Origin: Diorhabda sublineata
Taxonomy: Eukaryota; Arthropoda; Insecta; Coleoptera; Chrysomelidae
DNA length: 64,000 bases
Assembly: GCF_026230105.1 (NCBI RefSeq)
Contig: NC_079474.1
Coordinates: 7,512,187-7,576,186 of the forward strand
Direction: 5' to 3'
A model generated the notes under the pieces. It did not search any database, was not told where the DNA came from, and saw only the letters and a program-made list of their open reading frames with translations. Made by a program: the position numbers and the translations under genes. This document shows positions 12,131 through 25,100 of the stretch, in pieces (position 1 is the first letter of the stretch; each line of letters opens with the position of its first letter).

Positions 12131-13319
12131 ATTTTCGAAGGGAGGAATTATCTCTCCACTCCTTAGAGGAACCGTAAACTTCACTTGAAGTCAAGCTTTC
12201 TAAGAGTTAAATATATTTTCACTATAATACTTAATTTATATAATAAAATAATTTAAAAAAAAACGAATAAAGAAAATTCTTAGCATAAAATCAATTTTCT
12301 TTGTATCTTGTACAAGTATTTTGTAAATAAATTTTGTTTTCTAGGTCTAAAGTTCAACATAAATTTCTATACTCATAATATTTTTCTGTGTACTTTGTGT
12401 TTTCTCGATGTTCATACGTATACACATAGCTGACTGGATTATCGATATTTATTTATCTTGAAACATCGATAATACATTCAAAATATTCTCATACTAGAAC
12501 TATTGAGATTAATATCAAAGTTCACGTATTTTAATTATCATATTTTTAGATTATTAAACATATATTTTCATTTTAACATTATACTTTCATATTCACGTCA
12601 CGCCGCGCCGTGTATACATTAACGAATGAACCCATATTGTTTTGGTATGTAAAAATTATTTTTGTATTAAGGTATTCATATTTCTAGGAAGTGTACTTTA
12701 TTTCGGTGGTTCTTATTAATGTTATTTGTCTTAATCAAATTGATATCGATTAGGGGTTTGAATCTACTAATAACACATCCTTCCTAAATAATAGCAAAAT
12801 GAAATTTCATTAATTAATTATTTATATTTAGTTCATACTGCCACTGCACCAAAACTGAAATTTTGAATCCTTTTATATAACAAAATGATATTAGTTGTAA
12901 TATGATCAAAATAAGAATTACTGAATACCACTTATTTCTTTGCTTGAAATATACACAAAATAATTATAATAATTACCTCAATAAATAAGGGTGTGAGAAC
13001 AAAAAAATTCGTATAAAATGTTTGTTTTTATTGAATTATTTGATCTTTACTTTATGAAACAATCATTACTACACTATAACTACACATAATTATGTAACTG
13101 AATTAATACCCAGTCTGCTCGCTACCCTAATTTTTTATTTTAAATGCATTGAAATATGAAATACTGAATCTTGCGTTTGCCGAAGTCTGCTCAAAATTCC
13201 CTGTTTTAATGATTTATGTGTAGTTACTTCTAAACCTTCAGAATATACGTTTCGTTTCAAATTTTACTAAATACGATCAATTAACCTCAGATGAGGTACA
13301 TTAAGAACATGCTTAGACT
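12131..13319. other. Intergenic AT-rich DNA
   Basis: No gene, repeat structure or RNA seen. Confidence 0.3.
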
Positions 13320-14000
13320 TCTCAATAAACGAAATATTTAATTCTAAAAAAACTTCCACGCCCTTTGCGTAATGAGCAATTGTCATATGCCTTTTTTATG
13401 AACTGCAATAACCTAGATCTAAAGCATTCTTTTACCCATATTTTGGCGGTTATAAAATTTCCAAAAGGACCATTGTATGCTGAAAAACGAGCGCCAACCA
13501 TACCAACACTTTCGAGTTGAGTGTCGAGTGTCCTGTGAAATACACTGAATTTACTTCCTCGCTTTTCTGACAATAATGAGCCTTATTATTCGCTGTTTCA
13601 CTCCCGTCAAAAGTAAAATATGACTCCGTCGATAAAGCTTTCCATAACTTTGCGGGCGAAAACTCGTTGTCACTGAGACTTCTAAGTTTTGATTTTTGTT
13701 CCTTTGTTGCTTCTCAGAATATTTGGGTGCTGATTTTCTTTATTTTTGAACAATAATCTGTTCCTTTAGAATGTTGCTAACCATATTTGGATATATGGAA
13801 TCTAGCTGTGGATCTCAACGTCTTCATAAATATTATATAGAGCTCTCAATCAATACTTCGGAAGATGATAACAAATGCTCTATGGTATGTGTCCAATAAA
13901 ATAATTTCAAGGGATCCATAAGTTCTCTTGACTGAAAAAACAATTAAGAGTAAAAAACACAATTCCAAATTTCAGTCTCAACTCAACCAACTTGCCAAAA
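13320..14000 (-). pseudogene. Tc1/mariner-superfamily transposase relic
   Basis: The - strand gives SESYFTFDGSETANNKAHYC, EEVNSVYF and LNSKVLVWLALVF in broken frames, then further relic blocks (FIKKAYDNC, AHYAKGVEVFLEL). This matches the catalytic core of Tc1-related transposases whose first Asp lies in a TYFTLDG-type motif. Confidence 0.5.
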
Positions 14001-15872
14001 ACCTAGTGTCGGAACCTATTATAAGACGTATATTTAAAAGATTCACCCAGTACGACATCGCTAGCAGGTTTTAACATATTTTATATGTATAATAAGTTTA
14101 AACCAAGTAAATTTACTTGAAGTAATAAGTATTCAGTATACTATATGATCTTTAATATACTGTTATCTATTAACTAACTTCACAAATTTTGATATGTTTA
14201 TTTTTAACCTACGTGTCATACATGTCTAGTGATAATTCTCTCAAGTAGTTAAATTAACTATACAGTTAGGGGAAAGCCTTATAGTTCTACCTCACAAGTT
14301 CTTTTTCTATATGCATCCACAATTAACTTATTGTTCCACTCAAAAATAGATTGTGAATTTGGTAAATAGGCAAACAAGTTCATATATTTTTGGTTAAGTC
14401 GAAGTCCTTTGCTATATGTCTGATACGATTCTAAACGAGTATCCGGTTGCTAAAAACCTGGAACAATATGTTGCTGTTATTACAGTATGAATAGAAGAAA
14501 TTACTTGATTGTCATAAGCAGTCATCAAGCTGCTAATTCGATAAGCACATAAAAATATGCAAATGACTCAATTAATCCATGAATTATTCCCTAATCCCAG
14601 ACAAATAAGAGAAAAGTTGGGGATGATTCACTCCATGATCTTTGTGAAAAAAGGAAGTAAAGAAGAGCTTTTGAACTTGAGAAACGAAAAAAAAATCGTC
14701 ATCCTTTAAATATGTTTGTAACAAAGAATTTTCCTGACTTTACATAGAAGAAAGGGAAATGTTGTCAATGAAGCAGAGGATCGGAGGAAAATCAATATCC
14801 ATAGCTACTCGTCCATTTCATTTTCCCTTTCAATGCACCAGGACTAAATCTTCAGCTTCACTAATCGTTAAATCAGTTCATTTATTCAATTCTTGTGAGT
14901 TCACATTAGAAATAATGTAAGTATATTAAAAAAAAAACTATAATAACCTTACCTCTGGAGTTATACCTTTACGATAATTGGTGTCTTGTTAAGTAATTTT
15001 GGCAGCGATCATTGCAAGCAACTCATAAAACTCTGACCTTGAAGCACGGTAATATAACTGTTCCTAATTCCTAAAATGAGGTAACAAATTCTCTACTTTC
15101 TGGCCTACGTCTAATGTATTTACTCAGCCAAAATCTTAGATTTCGTCTTTTTTTGAGATAGTAATGTCCTTTTTCTTTATGGAGTATTGAAATCGTCATC
15201 GGAACTTTCTTGATCAATCATATTTGTTACGTCTTTTGAATTCTACATACAAATAGAAACTTGTCTTATTTCTTGGTGGACCCCCAACTTATTTCTAGCT
15301 AGCTAAGCTGGGATATAGCTTTGCTCTTGGTCGACATCTCGCTTTAAACACCACATCCAATGGTACCGAGACGTCGGCCAGCTTGACGAAAACTGTTACG
15401 TATGTCATAGCCCTAACATTACCATTTTTCAGAGGGAATAAATTATCCCTGTGTATTTGACCATTTAATAAGTAATTTTGAACGTGCTTTTTTTTCTATT
15501 ACTTCGACAATTTCTTGATAAAAAGTTAGAAACAACAATAATATGCATGAAAATGTCATTTTAGAAAAGAAGTTTGTGTTGTAATAACATGAAAAATGAA
15601 CATTTGTTTATATTTTTCTAATGATTTCGTTTTTTTATGTGAAAATTCTTATTCGATTACTTGTGAAAAGTTATTAACAATTATGTATATATATGTGTAT
15701 TAACTTAAACATTTAAAGCCCTGAAAAAATAAAAGGATGTTGATTTTTCGATATTTTAGAATAAAAAATAGAGGATTGCGTTAGTATAAAGTTACCATGA
15801 AATAAAGTACATATATGAAAAAAAAATTATTTATGATGATAGGGTGTCGCAAATTATTATTTGATTTGTTTC
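14001..15872. other. Upstream region of WS/DGAT copy B
   Basis: Expected to contain the promoter and a non-coding first exon of copy B. AT-rich throughout, and I could not place either with confidence. Confidence 0.3.
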
Positions 15873-15896
15873 AGATGCGAACATTTGAATTATAAA
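15873..15896 (+). promoter_or_regulatory. Splice acceptor and short 5' leader of WS/DGAT copy B
   Basis: A pyrimidine-rich tract ends in TTTCAG (AG at 15873-15874), 22 bases before the ATG at 15897. An open frame with a TTG crosses this acceptor, so it is not the true start. The upstream leader exon and promoter could not be located in 14000-15860. Confidence 0.5.
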
Positions 15897-18800
15897 ATGT
15901 CTTTACGGTACTTACTGATATCATTACCTGTTTTACCAGCTTATCTGATATTCTTGATGTGCTTAGTTATTTACAAATATATAATATTTGCAATATTAAA
16001 GATGAAGTATAATAAAAACCTAAGTCCCATTGAGAGCATCGATTCTTTTTTTACTTTGGGTGAGTTTCAAGATAATTTCTCTAATATTTTAATTACTATG
16101 GAAACTGATATAAAAGAAAAAAGTTTACAAGAAAGGATAATAAAACATTTTGAAAGAACAATTATAAAAAATACCAACCATTTCAGAAAAATTCATAGCT
16201 CTGTACACAGCTATATGGGTTTCTCATTTTTATTAAGAGAAGAAATTCAAGCAGCTGATTTTGTGAATATTATAGATGTGAATGAAGATAGTTATGAATA
16301 TTTGAACCATTTTATATATGAATATTGTATGAAACCACTACCTAAACATAATAAGTTACTTATGGACGCGACTATTCTAAAATGTGGTAACAATTGGAAA
16401 ATGAAGAATAACTTTAGAATAGATCAAATACCTGTACTGTTTAGAATTCATCATATTTTGGGGGACGGTTTATCAATAATGAATCTGTTTATTCAACTAT
16501 TCGGTGATGATAAATTAGTGATAGATGAAGTTATTGGAGAATTTCATAATAGGCATAAATACAACAATTTCTGGATGAGATTATTGGAAGACGTTTATTC
16601 CTTTCTAATATTACCTGGTTTCATGATTTGTGAAGTAATAAGACGATGCATGAATAATAGAGTGTTCATTGGTAGCACCGGATCTGGTAAACAATATTTT
16701 GCCAAGAAAGTTGGAGATGATACAATGTCGTTACAGAAAATTAAAGCTTTGAAAAAGAAAATTGGGAACTGTCGATTCACAGAAATTTTAATTGCAGCCA
16801 TTTCAGCTAGTTTATGTGACTATTTTAGAAAGGTGAGTTGGAATTTTGTGTTATCAAAAATATACTATATTTTAAATATATCAATTTTACGACAAATTCG
16901 GTTCTATGAATTATTTTGAGGGAGAAGAAAAAGAAAAATAAAAGATATCTTATAAACCCTTATGTAGATCTTATCTCAAACTATACAGAGTGATATATAA
17001 CTCCGTCTCATATGATCTTTCAAAAGATAGCCTCTGTATATTATATCGAATTCGGATTGCTAATATTTTTGGTTTGGTTACGTTATACAAAGTCATTTAA
17101 GAGGTATAGACATGTTTATTCGAAGTAGAGAAAACTTAAAACCTTATTCCTTACAGTAATTAAGTAACTGTCAAAGTTGTATTCATCAGCAAAATCATGA
17201 AAATTGAAGTATATTGTCCATTGTATGAATATTAATCATGTGTCTGTGAAGAACCTTTCACTATAGTCAAAGGTTTCATCAACATACGAGGTGTGGCTAT
17301 TAAGGAACGAGACTAGTACTGCTACAGAAAAAGTAAGCATGCTCCCAAAGTTAACGACGTTCAGTTGTTTAGCCTGAAGTCTACTCTTTCGACTGTAATG
17401 TCTACCGTGTCCGTAGACAAACCAATGTAGCCGTTTCCATTGTTTTCCGGAACGGATGTGAAATTTCACATGTAATTAAAAAAAAACTGCAACTGAAAGT
17501 TTATGGCATTGACACTTTGAATGCGATTAAAAATGACTCAAACTTATTAGAAAAGGTAATAACGTGTAACGAGTCAAATCTGAATTCGGCGGCACGCGTC
17601 CTAAAGGAACTGTCAAAAAAAGACTTTCTTCACTGTTTCGAACAGAGGAAGAATCGCATGGAGCGATATAGGAATGGAGGAGATGCGAGGCATATTTTTT
17701 AAGTAAGTACCGTTTTGGAATTAAAAAAAGAAGTGCAAAGATATCGCAATAATTTTATTTTTACATGAAAGCCTGTACCTTAATCTACTTTTCTACGATA
17801 GAAAGCTGCGAAATCTACATAGTACCAAGATTTTCATGGCCATATGGTCCCTTAGATTATGTGCTGTAAATCTCCCCCAAAACTGAATATTTTTTATGAG
17901 TATTGTGCTATTCACAGGTTATATTAATAATTATATCGTTTTGTTTTTTATTGTATATAGAAAAATGGTGTAATACCTAAAACAGTAGCAGCCGTTGAGG
18001 CCGTAGTTCAAGAAATGGTAAACTTAAACCAAAATGGTCTACCAGAATTGAAAAATCAATTTAAATTTTTTCCATTCGAAATTCCAATTGAGATTGGAAG
18101 TGACTCAATGTTGAAGAGATTAAACGCTATTAGAAATTATACAAGATCACCAGACTCGACAGTAATTTTCATGGTTAGTGTAAAATATTTTTATGTAACT
18201 ATTACAGCATAGTGCGTAATTAGTGAGCATGTTATTTGTTTCTCCCCTTATAAACAATTATGATGAATTATCAAATACAAAAATAGCAGTTGAACTACTT
18301 GCTATGCTACCAGGCGATAATGCAACGCGTCGTAATGGAATTCCGAATAACCTCAACAGGTATGTTTGATTTGAAACCACTTTATTCCTTAGATTTTAAA
18401 AATTATCCGACTTATTTTGATAAACTTTTCTTTCAGATCTCCCAAAGAAAGTAATCTGAGTGTTTTGGTGGTCATACCATATCGTCTAATCAAGTTTGCC
18501 GCAAATAGTATCAAAATAAAAGGGAGCGCCTATTAACTACTTAATTTAAATAAAATGTAGCTTCATCTGAAAATAGTATATTTAGTGGAAATACGTTATT
18601 CCCATCACAGCGACTCATAATTTACTCAAAATTGTATACACCTGTCATAGTCATCTTCCGAAAGCTCTTGGACAAGGTATAACTTATACTGGTGATATTT
18701 ATTTGTTTTCAAAAACGTTTTAATCGATGGTCTAGACCAGGAGTGCACAACCTATGGCCCACGACCTTAGCGTATGCGACTACGGCGTGGTAGGCAATGT

Positions 18801-21800
18801 TGCTTCAAAGTCTAAAAGAAACTTACAGCATAATATTATTTTGTCAAGTTTTTGTTGACCATGTGAGGTTCTTAAATATTGTTCCGCGTTGTCTGTATTT
18901 CTCGTAGTAATGCGAATCATCAAACAATGACCTAACAATTAATTTTAGTATTGTGCGCATTCGCAAACAAAATGACCGGCAGCAATAGCTATTTCTGAAC
19001 GCTGTGCCGAGTGGTCTCAAGTTACATTCAGAGCGAGTTCTGTTGGTGATTAGTCTGTTGGGAACCACGCAGTATTTCTTTTTTTGTTGGATGTGTAAAT
19101 ATAATATTTATTAGCATTACGTCTATTAAGAATCGTAAGATCGAAGACGATTGTTGAGTGTTTACAGAGTAAAGCAAAATGTCTACTCTGCGAAGAAACT
19201 ATTGTTGTTATGAAAGAGTACAATATACAGAAAGCATTATAAGACAAAACATGCTGCAAAATACAACGATTTTACTGGAAATATACGAAAAGACAAAGTG
19301 AAAGAACTGAACGGTAAGTTAGTGTCAATAAAACTTTTTTCGCGAAGTAAATAACGAGTCCGAAATATCAGTAAAAGCCAGTTTTATTGTGTCCAAGATT
19401 TTTATAACACTGAAACCGGTCCAAGACGAGGAGTTTGTTGAAGCATGTTTGAAAAAAGGGGCAAAAGTGGCATTACCAGAGAAAAAAATATTATTTCGAA
19501 AATTAGACTGCGTCTTATGATAGTAGCCAGGAAAGCAGAAAAAATTGCCTTACATATTAAGAGTACTATTCACTTGTAATCAATGAAAGTACTGATACTT
19601 GGAGTCCATGAAAATTTTCAAGTAAAAGAAGAACTCCTAGTTTTAGTTTCTATAAAAAACTCATCTGAAGTATGTGATATTGATCGTGAAGTGAACAACA
19701 TGCTGATAAAGTTTAATTAAACTACTACATGGCAAATAATAGAGAGCGTATAATGAGGTAAGTATTAATGTAGTGAATTTTCTTCGTGCCAGAGCTCTCA
19801 GTCATTGTCAGTTGCGAAAATTCTTATCTCTCTTAGATTCTCAGTATGGCAATGTTATTTATTCTACACAAGTTTGTTGGCTACGTGAGGGAAAAATGCT
19901 AAAACGAGTATATGATTTGCGAAAAGAAATAAAACGTTTCTAGACAGTCGCAATGAGTCTCAACTAGCAGCAGATTTGGAAAACAACGAGTGGGTAAATA
20001 ATTTATACTTTCTAATTGATATAATCCGACTTAATGAGCTAAACACCAAGCTTCAAGGTGAAGGTAACATGATCAACAACATGTTTTACACGGTAAAATT
20101 ATTTGATGTTAAACTAGGGCAGTCCCAGCTTAACACTGCTCTGCTGACAAATTTTCCAACAATTAACAATCTCGCTGAACATTTGGAATCCAACGTTGAT
20201 GTGGTTAAAAATGCTTCTCTTGTAGAGAATTTTCAAAATGAGTTTAAACAACGATTTCAAGATATGAGAAAAATGAGAACTTGCTCGACGTGTTTTGTCT
20301 ACCATTCACTACTGACGTTGCCCATTGAATTTCAGATGACAATAATTGTTCCTCATTGTAACAACGAAATGAAAACAAAATTTCTATCCATACTTCTACA
20401 AAACTTACTTACCGAAGGAAATGAAATTGCTCAAGAATAATGCTCTAAAAACGGCAACAATGTTTGGAATCATATACTTGAGCGAACAATCATTTTCATT
20501 GATGAAATAAATAAAATCAAAGACTGTCTGAAAAAGATTTGGAAGGAAACTTAATTGATGCTGAATCTAACCACCAGCTGCCACTGATGGTACTTTGGTA
20601 TCAAATTAGTTGGTCGTGAAAATAAAAATTGTTTTTTTACATTTTTGTTTTCATGGTGCGTATCAATTTATTTTTTGGCCCAACATCATAATACTTTTCT
20701 AGGTTTAAATTTTAATTAATTTGAGATTACATAAATTTGTTCAAATTCTCATTAGCTATGGAGGTAGGGACAGAACATTGACATTGCAGATACGTAGGTC
20801 TCCCTTGCGGTCCGCCACTATACACTTGAAATTTGGCCCTCATTTACTAAAAGGTTGGGCATCCCTGGTATAGACGCAGTATGGCACCTTTAACAAATGT
20901 GGATCATTCTATAGAGATGAGGTAATGTCCAGTTGTATATATTTATCTAAAGCATGTGGCCCATCACATTTGTAGAAGATCTTATTAACTAATGAAGTGT
21001 GATTATCTGAATATTTTACAATTAGGAAAAAAACCTATTGATTTTGACTTCGCATTTTACCCCACATTCCAACAATATCAATTTTTCGAATTTAAAACTA
21101 CCATATTTACTTGAAGTTAAAGATTACAATTTCGATACACAAATTAATGAGCTAGATAATTCAATTCGATCACAAAATTGTTAAAACTTCAGTCAAATTA
21201 ATTCCACTTTAAATATGATGAAGTATCGATACTTTTTTGTTACTTACAGATGCAACGTTTATTCCTTCACAATTTAATGGGGCTTCTTCCCAGACCCTTC
21301 ATAGAAATGTTTTTTAAAACAAAATATACGAGCTTAGCGCTGAGCAATTTACCAGGGATAAAAAAAATAACTTTATTCAATGGAATAAAAATAGAAGAAA
21401 TATATTTCTTTGTACTTGGTAGAAAAGAAACTGGTAAGAGAAAATAACTTAACATTCAATGTATCCAATTAAGAGGGGAATATGTTGAGCAATAAAATAT
21501 TTTGACATTGAAATTTTGTTTGGTTCCATAGTAGGCTAAGAATTCTTCAATATATCCTCGTATATTAGCCTACGAATTTTTCTGCCCAAGTTTTACATGC
21601 TGAAATTGCCTCTAACGACAACTTTTTCTTTTTCAAAAAACGAGTATATTAGATATATCAAGACACTAATCTCCTGACGTCTTATTTTTCTTCAATATTT
21701 CAATGATTGAATAACACATATGTTAATAATATAAAAATCTTTGTGTATTTATTTTATTTATTTCTATAAATTTTCAGGTATGGGATACAGTTTAATAACA

Positions 21801-21938
21801 TACGATAATAAAATGCACCTTGCATTTAAAGCTCACGACAATATCATTTCTTCTCAAGAAGACTGCCAAAAACTTGTAGACGATGTTTTCAAATATTTGA
21901 ATGAGTTGAGCAAAGAATTGTCCGATAAGAGTATATGA
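15897..21938 (+). CDS. WS/DGAT-family acyltransferase, copy B (complete)
   Basis: Exons 15897-16832, 17961-18173, 21250-21433 and 21778-21938 join in frame to 497 residues. The start is the ATG at 15897. It follows a splice acceptor (AG at 15873-15874), so a non-coding 5' exon is likely. Residues 5-34 form one hydrophobic segment, a probable membrane anchor. The catalytic motif HHILGDG sits at residues 185-191 and fits the HHxxxDG signature of the wax ester synthase/diacylglycerol acyltransferase family. The C-terminal part carries SNLPGIKKITLFNG, the region typical of the WS/DGAT C-terminal domain. Known family role: acyl-CoA-dependent esterification of long-chain alcohols or diacylglycerol, giving wax esters or storage lipid. 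The substrate cannot be read from sequence. It is a tandem paralogue of copy A, with an identical exon 2 length of 213 bases. Its introns hold transposons on both strands. An AATAAA lies 34 bases after the stop. Confidence 0.93.
17285..17800 (+). mobile_element. Internally deleted mariner in intron 1 of copy B
   Basis: It begins with TACGAGGTGTGGCTATTAA, the left-end sequence of a mariner group. The frame from 17511 reads LNAIKNDSNLLEKVITCNES (GDES region), then jumps to the C-terminus LKELSKKDFLHCFEQRK and RMERYRNGG. The catalytic centre and probably the right terminal repeat are lost. Same strand as the host gene. Confidence 0.65.
18738..20867 (+). mobile_element. hAT transposon with BED finger, GTF2IRD2/FAM200-like (decayed)
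   Basis: Terminal repeats CAGGAGTGCACAACC (18738-18752) and GGTTGGGCATCCCTG (20853-20867) pair at 12 of 15 bases. They are flanked by an 8-bp target duplication, GTCTAGAC/GTATAGAC (7 of 8). Transposase pieces run in order: KCLLCEETIVVMKEYN with HYKTKH (zinc finger), SFIVSKIFITLK, STQVCWLREGKMLKRVYDLR, a 154-codon frame at 19976-20440, and MFGIIYLSEQSFSLM (hAT dimerisation region). Stops and frameshifts make it inactive. It sits in intron 2 of WS/DGAT copy B. Confidence 0.85.
21459..21566 (+). mobile_element. mariner 3' end in intron 3 of copy B
   Basis: The sequence from ATGTATCCAATTAAGAGG to ATATCCTCGTATA is shared with 58430-58540 and, in its second half, with 62126-62225. It is the tail plus terminal inverted repeat of one mariner family. 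Confidence 0.7.
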
Positions 21939-21971
21939 ATATGACCACATCTTTTTTTGATTGAGCAATTA

Positions 21972-21977
21972 AATAAA
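21972..21977 (+). terminator. Poly(A) signal of WS/DGAT copy B
   Basis: AATAAA lies 34 bases after the copy B stop codon, in the short gap before the opposing MBOAT gene. Confidence 0.6.
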
Positions 21978-22103
21978 TATAAAACAAGTTCCTATTATAC
22001 TAAAAACAGTGAATACTTAAATGGATCTAAACAATATATATGTACACGAGCTGCCAAAAATCAATCCCAAAGGTGAATAAAATATGAAAATAAAACATAA
22101 AAA

Positions 22104-22109
22104 TTTATT
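22104..22109 (-). terminator. Poly(A) signal of MBOAT copy C
   Basis: On the - strand AATAAA begins 29 bases after the copy C stop (22138). The two opposed genes B and C therefore end within about 130 bases of each other. Confidence 0.6.
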
Positions 22110-22137
22110 ATAAACACTATAAAACAATAAAACATAT

Positions 22138-25100
22138 TCACTTATTTTTTCGGGACATCGTTTTTGCCATTAACCTTAAAAATGGTCCATATATCAGAAT
22201 CCAAAATAAAAACATTTTTACTCCTATGTAATTCAGATTTGCATACGCTATTCTGAATTTATTGTATTTGAGCAGAACGAAAGAAGTCCAGCACCACGCT
22301 GTCATAAGGAACGTATAAATCCATCGAAGAATCTTGGCAAGTATTTGTACTATTGATATAGAAAAAAACTGATTCAAGCTTTCATCGGAATTTATGACTG
22401 TCTGAATCTGCAACAATAATTAAAATATCTCTCTCAGAATTAAATTAGATAATTACACGTTTAAACTTTTACTACACGAATGTGTATGAATGATGTTTCG
22501 CTTTCCGAAAACACCGAGAAGTGGTGGCAAACCTGCCACGTAGCTCGGCGCCCTAGTACAAGTGTTACCTATGAGAACGTCAGCGCTTTAGAAAAACTCA
22601 TTTGGGGAGACCCACGCAGTACAGAACCCGATATGATTATGAATACGATGAAAGTGGCTGTGGAAGTCTTGAACTGTGAATGATTTCTTAGGCTTGTGTA
22701 ATGGTGAATACTTGAAGGAAAATAACGTTATTTCTCTCTTATACATAGCAAAATTATGCTTGTCCATGTTTCATTCACTTTCGATACAGAGGTCGACATA
22801 CGCCAGGCAACAAATTTACATTAAGAGAAAAAAGGCAGCATCAAAGAGAATTTCTTAAAGGAATCACAAAAGGTATTTGCGAAAGGATAACTGTAAGTGC
22901 TCAAATTGATGCTCAACTTGATTAATGTATTTACGCCAATGTTTCTCAACAGAGAAGTAGGTTTGGCGAAGCATATCAAGCTGAACGCGCAAAGTTTCAA
23001 ACCTTCGGGAAGTCGGGAAGAGTGTGTAGTCCTATTGCAAATACTCGGTCCTTGAGAGGGTCTCACAAGAATAAATCACAGGATATCAGGTCACATGACC
23101 GTGCGGGCCACTCAAAGATTCCTCGTGTACCTACCTATTCTCCAGATTGAACATAAGATACTCCCGCACACAAACGGCGTAGTGCAGCGAAACTCCATCC
23201 TGCATGAAATAACAGATCTTCGTAAGTGTTAAATCATTAGCCATTTGCCCACGTAAATCTTCGAGCACTTTTGCCCACACACACACTCACACCAGTGAAG
23301 TTTAATTCTTCTTCAATGAAAAGTGGGGATTCTGGTTGTTCTAGTACAAAAAATTCCAATCTGCGATCGAAATCGCGGAGGAGATGCGGCCAGTAACTCG
23401 ATAATGCATCCGTACCAGCATTCGACGAAAGGAACGATCAGGTATTTGAAGTTCTTCCGATAGCCTCAATGTAGATTGGTTCGGCTGCTCAACTAACGCC
23501 AATGTCACTGTTCCATATTTCTGTTAGTTTTTACAGATACCGGTCACCCAGAACGCGGCGCATCGACATTTTAAATAATTTCTGAAACGTCTTCCACACT
23601 GTTCAACGATTTGGTAGTGGCGAGCTCGGAAATTGTTGAAATTCGGTAAACGCTGTTTTGTAATTCGAGTTCGTATGCAGATACAACGTAATAAAAAAAA
23701 CTCTTGCGTTTTCAGACTTATAAACGTTGAAATTGCTGATTTTTTTGCCTGACTTATACAGACCTCTGTATCAGCATTTTTTTCGAATTTTCTTAAACAT
23801 TCTTATATAATAAAAAAATTCTCAAGGCCACATAGCACCTGAACAAAGAGACCTTGGAAAGAAGTGAGCTTAAATTATCGGTTTATTTAAGTTAAGGAAT
23901 ACATGGTAGGCATCTGTAAAGACCTATTTTAGACATTTTTATGATTATCAACAAAGTTTTCAAGCCAGTTACCATAATCTTCAACCAAACCAAATTAATA
24001 GCACTACAACATTTCAAGAGAAGAGGTTGAATGATAAAACCTCTAAAATGAAGTGATTTATATACTTACATCTGCTTCCATAACCATAGTACCGAACTCA
24101 AATAGAAAACATACATAATATCCTTCGTGGTATCCGTGCCAAATTCCTAAGAAGAAAAGTGAAACGAATTGACTGGCGTGTTTACTTCCCAAAAACTTCA
24201 CTCTTTTGTATATGTATTGCGCCAGCCAAGCATTGGTAGTTAAATTGAAAGATTTTACGAAATCTTTGATTCCTAAAGAGCCCTCAAAAGTTAGCAAATT
24301 CACGTTTGATAGAGCATCCCATTTGACTAATCCCTTTTCGTTCAGTCCGTTATGTGTTATACCTATAACAATTTATCATCGATTACAATTTGAATCCAAT
24401 ATTACCAGTCCTGAATCTAACAGCAGCGCCGAGGCACGTGTTCAGAAGCTAAAGTCCTCAGAAGATTTCCAAGCCCATGTTTTATTTCGAGCATTTATGT
24501 CCACCAACTGCACTTCTATACTATATTCGTAGAGTACGTGAAGTGAGAAAAAATTGAATTAATGGACAGTTATCGTGAAACATTCTCTATTAATATATTG
24601 TATTAAGCGTAGGACGTTTGAAGTAACACTTCCAGGGTAATACGAAGGATGCATGAGTTTCCTTTTTTCCATAATTAGTTTCATTATGCATCCTCCTTTT
24701 ATATATATACACTTTTTCTAACGTTGTTCCAATCTTTTTTACCATTCGAACTAAGATTTGCCGTCTTTCTTCTCAAAATCAAGGTATGCGATAATGTCCT
24801 CGTCTGAAGAAAATACTTCTCCTGAAAGCAGAACTTAAAGATTAGGAATCCAGAGGAAGTCACGGGGAGCTAGATCTGGTAAATACGGTAGGTGATCAAC
24901 CAATTCGAAGTTCATTCAATTCCATTTTTTCCACTTTCATAATATTCTCAGAAACTATACGTCCAATATATCCGAAATGGAAGATTTATTTTTTCAAATT
25001 CAGTCTGTTACTTACAAAAGGTTCAAAAGTCAAATTTAAAATGTCATTCGGTAAAGCTCTTTAACTGACGACAATATCATGTAGATATCTGTAATCATCG

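Noticed and set aside
15861..15896. Upstream extension of WS/DGAT copy B from a TTG
   Set aside because: It crosses a good splice acceptor, and no ATG is available. The ATG at 15897 starts the hydrophobic anchor.
22480..22858. Two + strand frames that could be a small gene next to MBOAT copy C
   Set aside because: The first is a mariner fragment. The second crosses the terminal repeat of another transposon.
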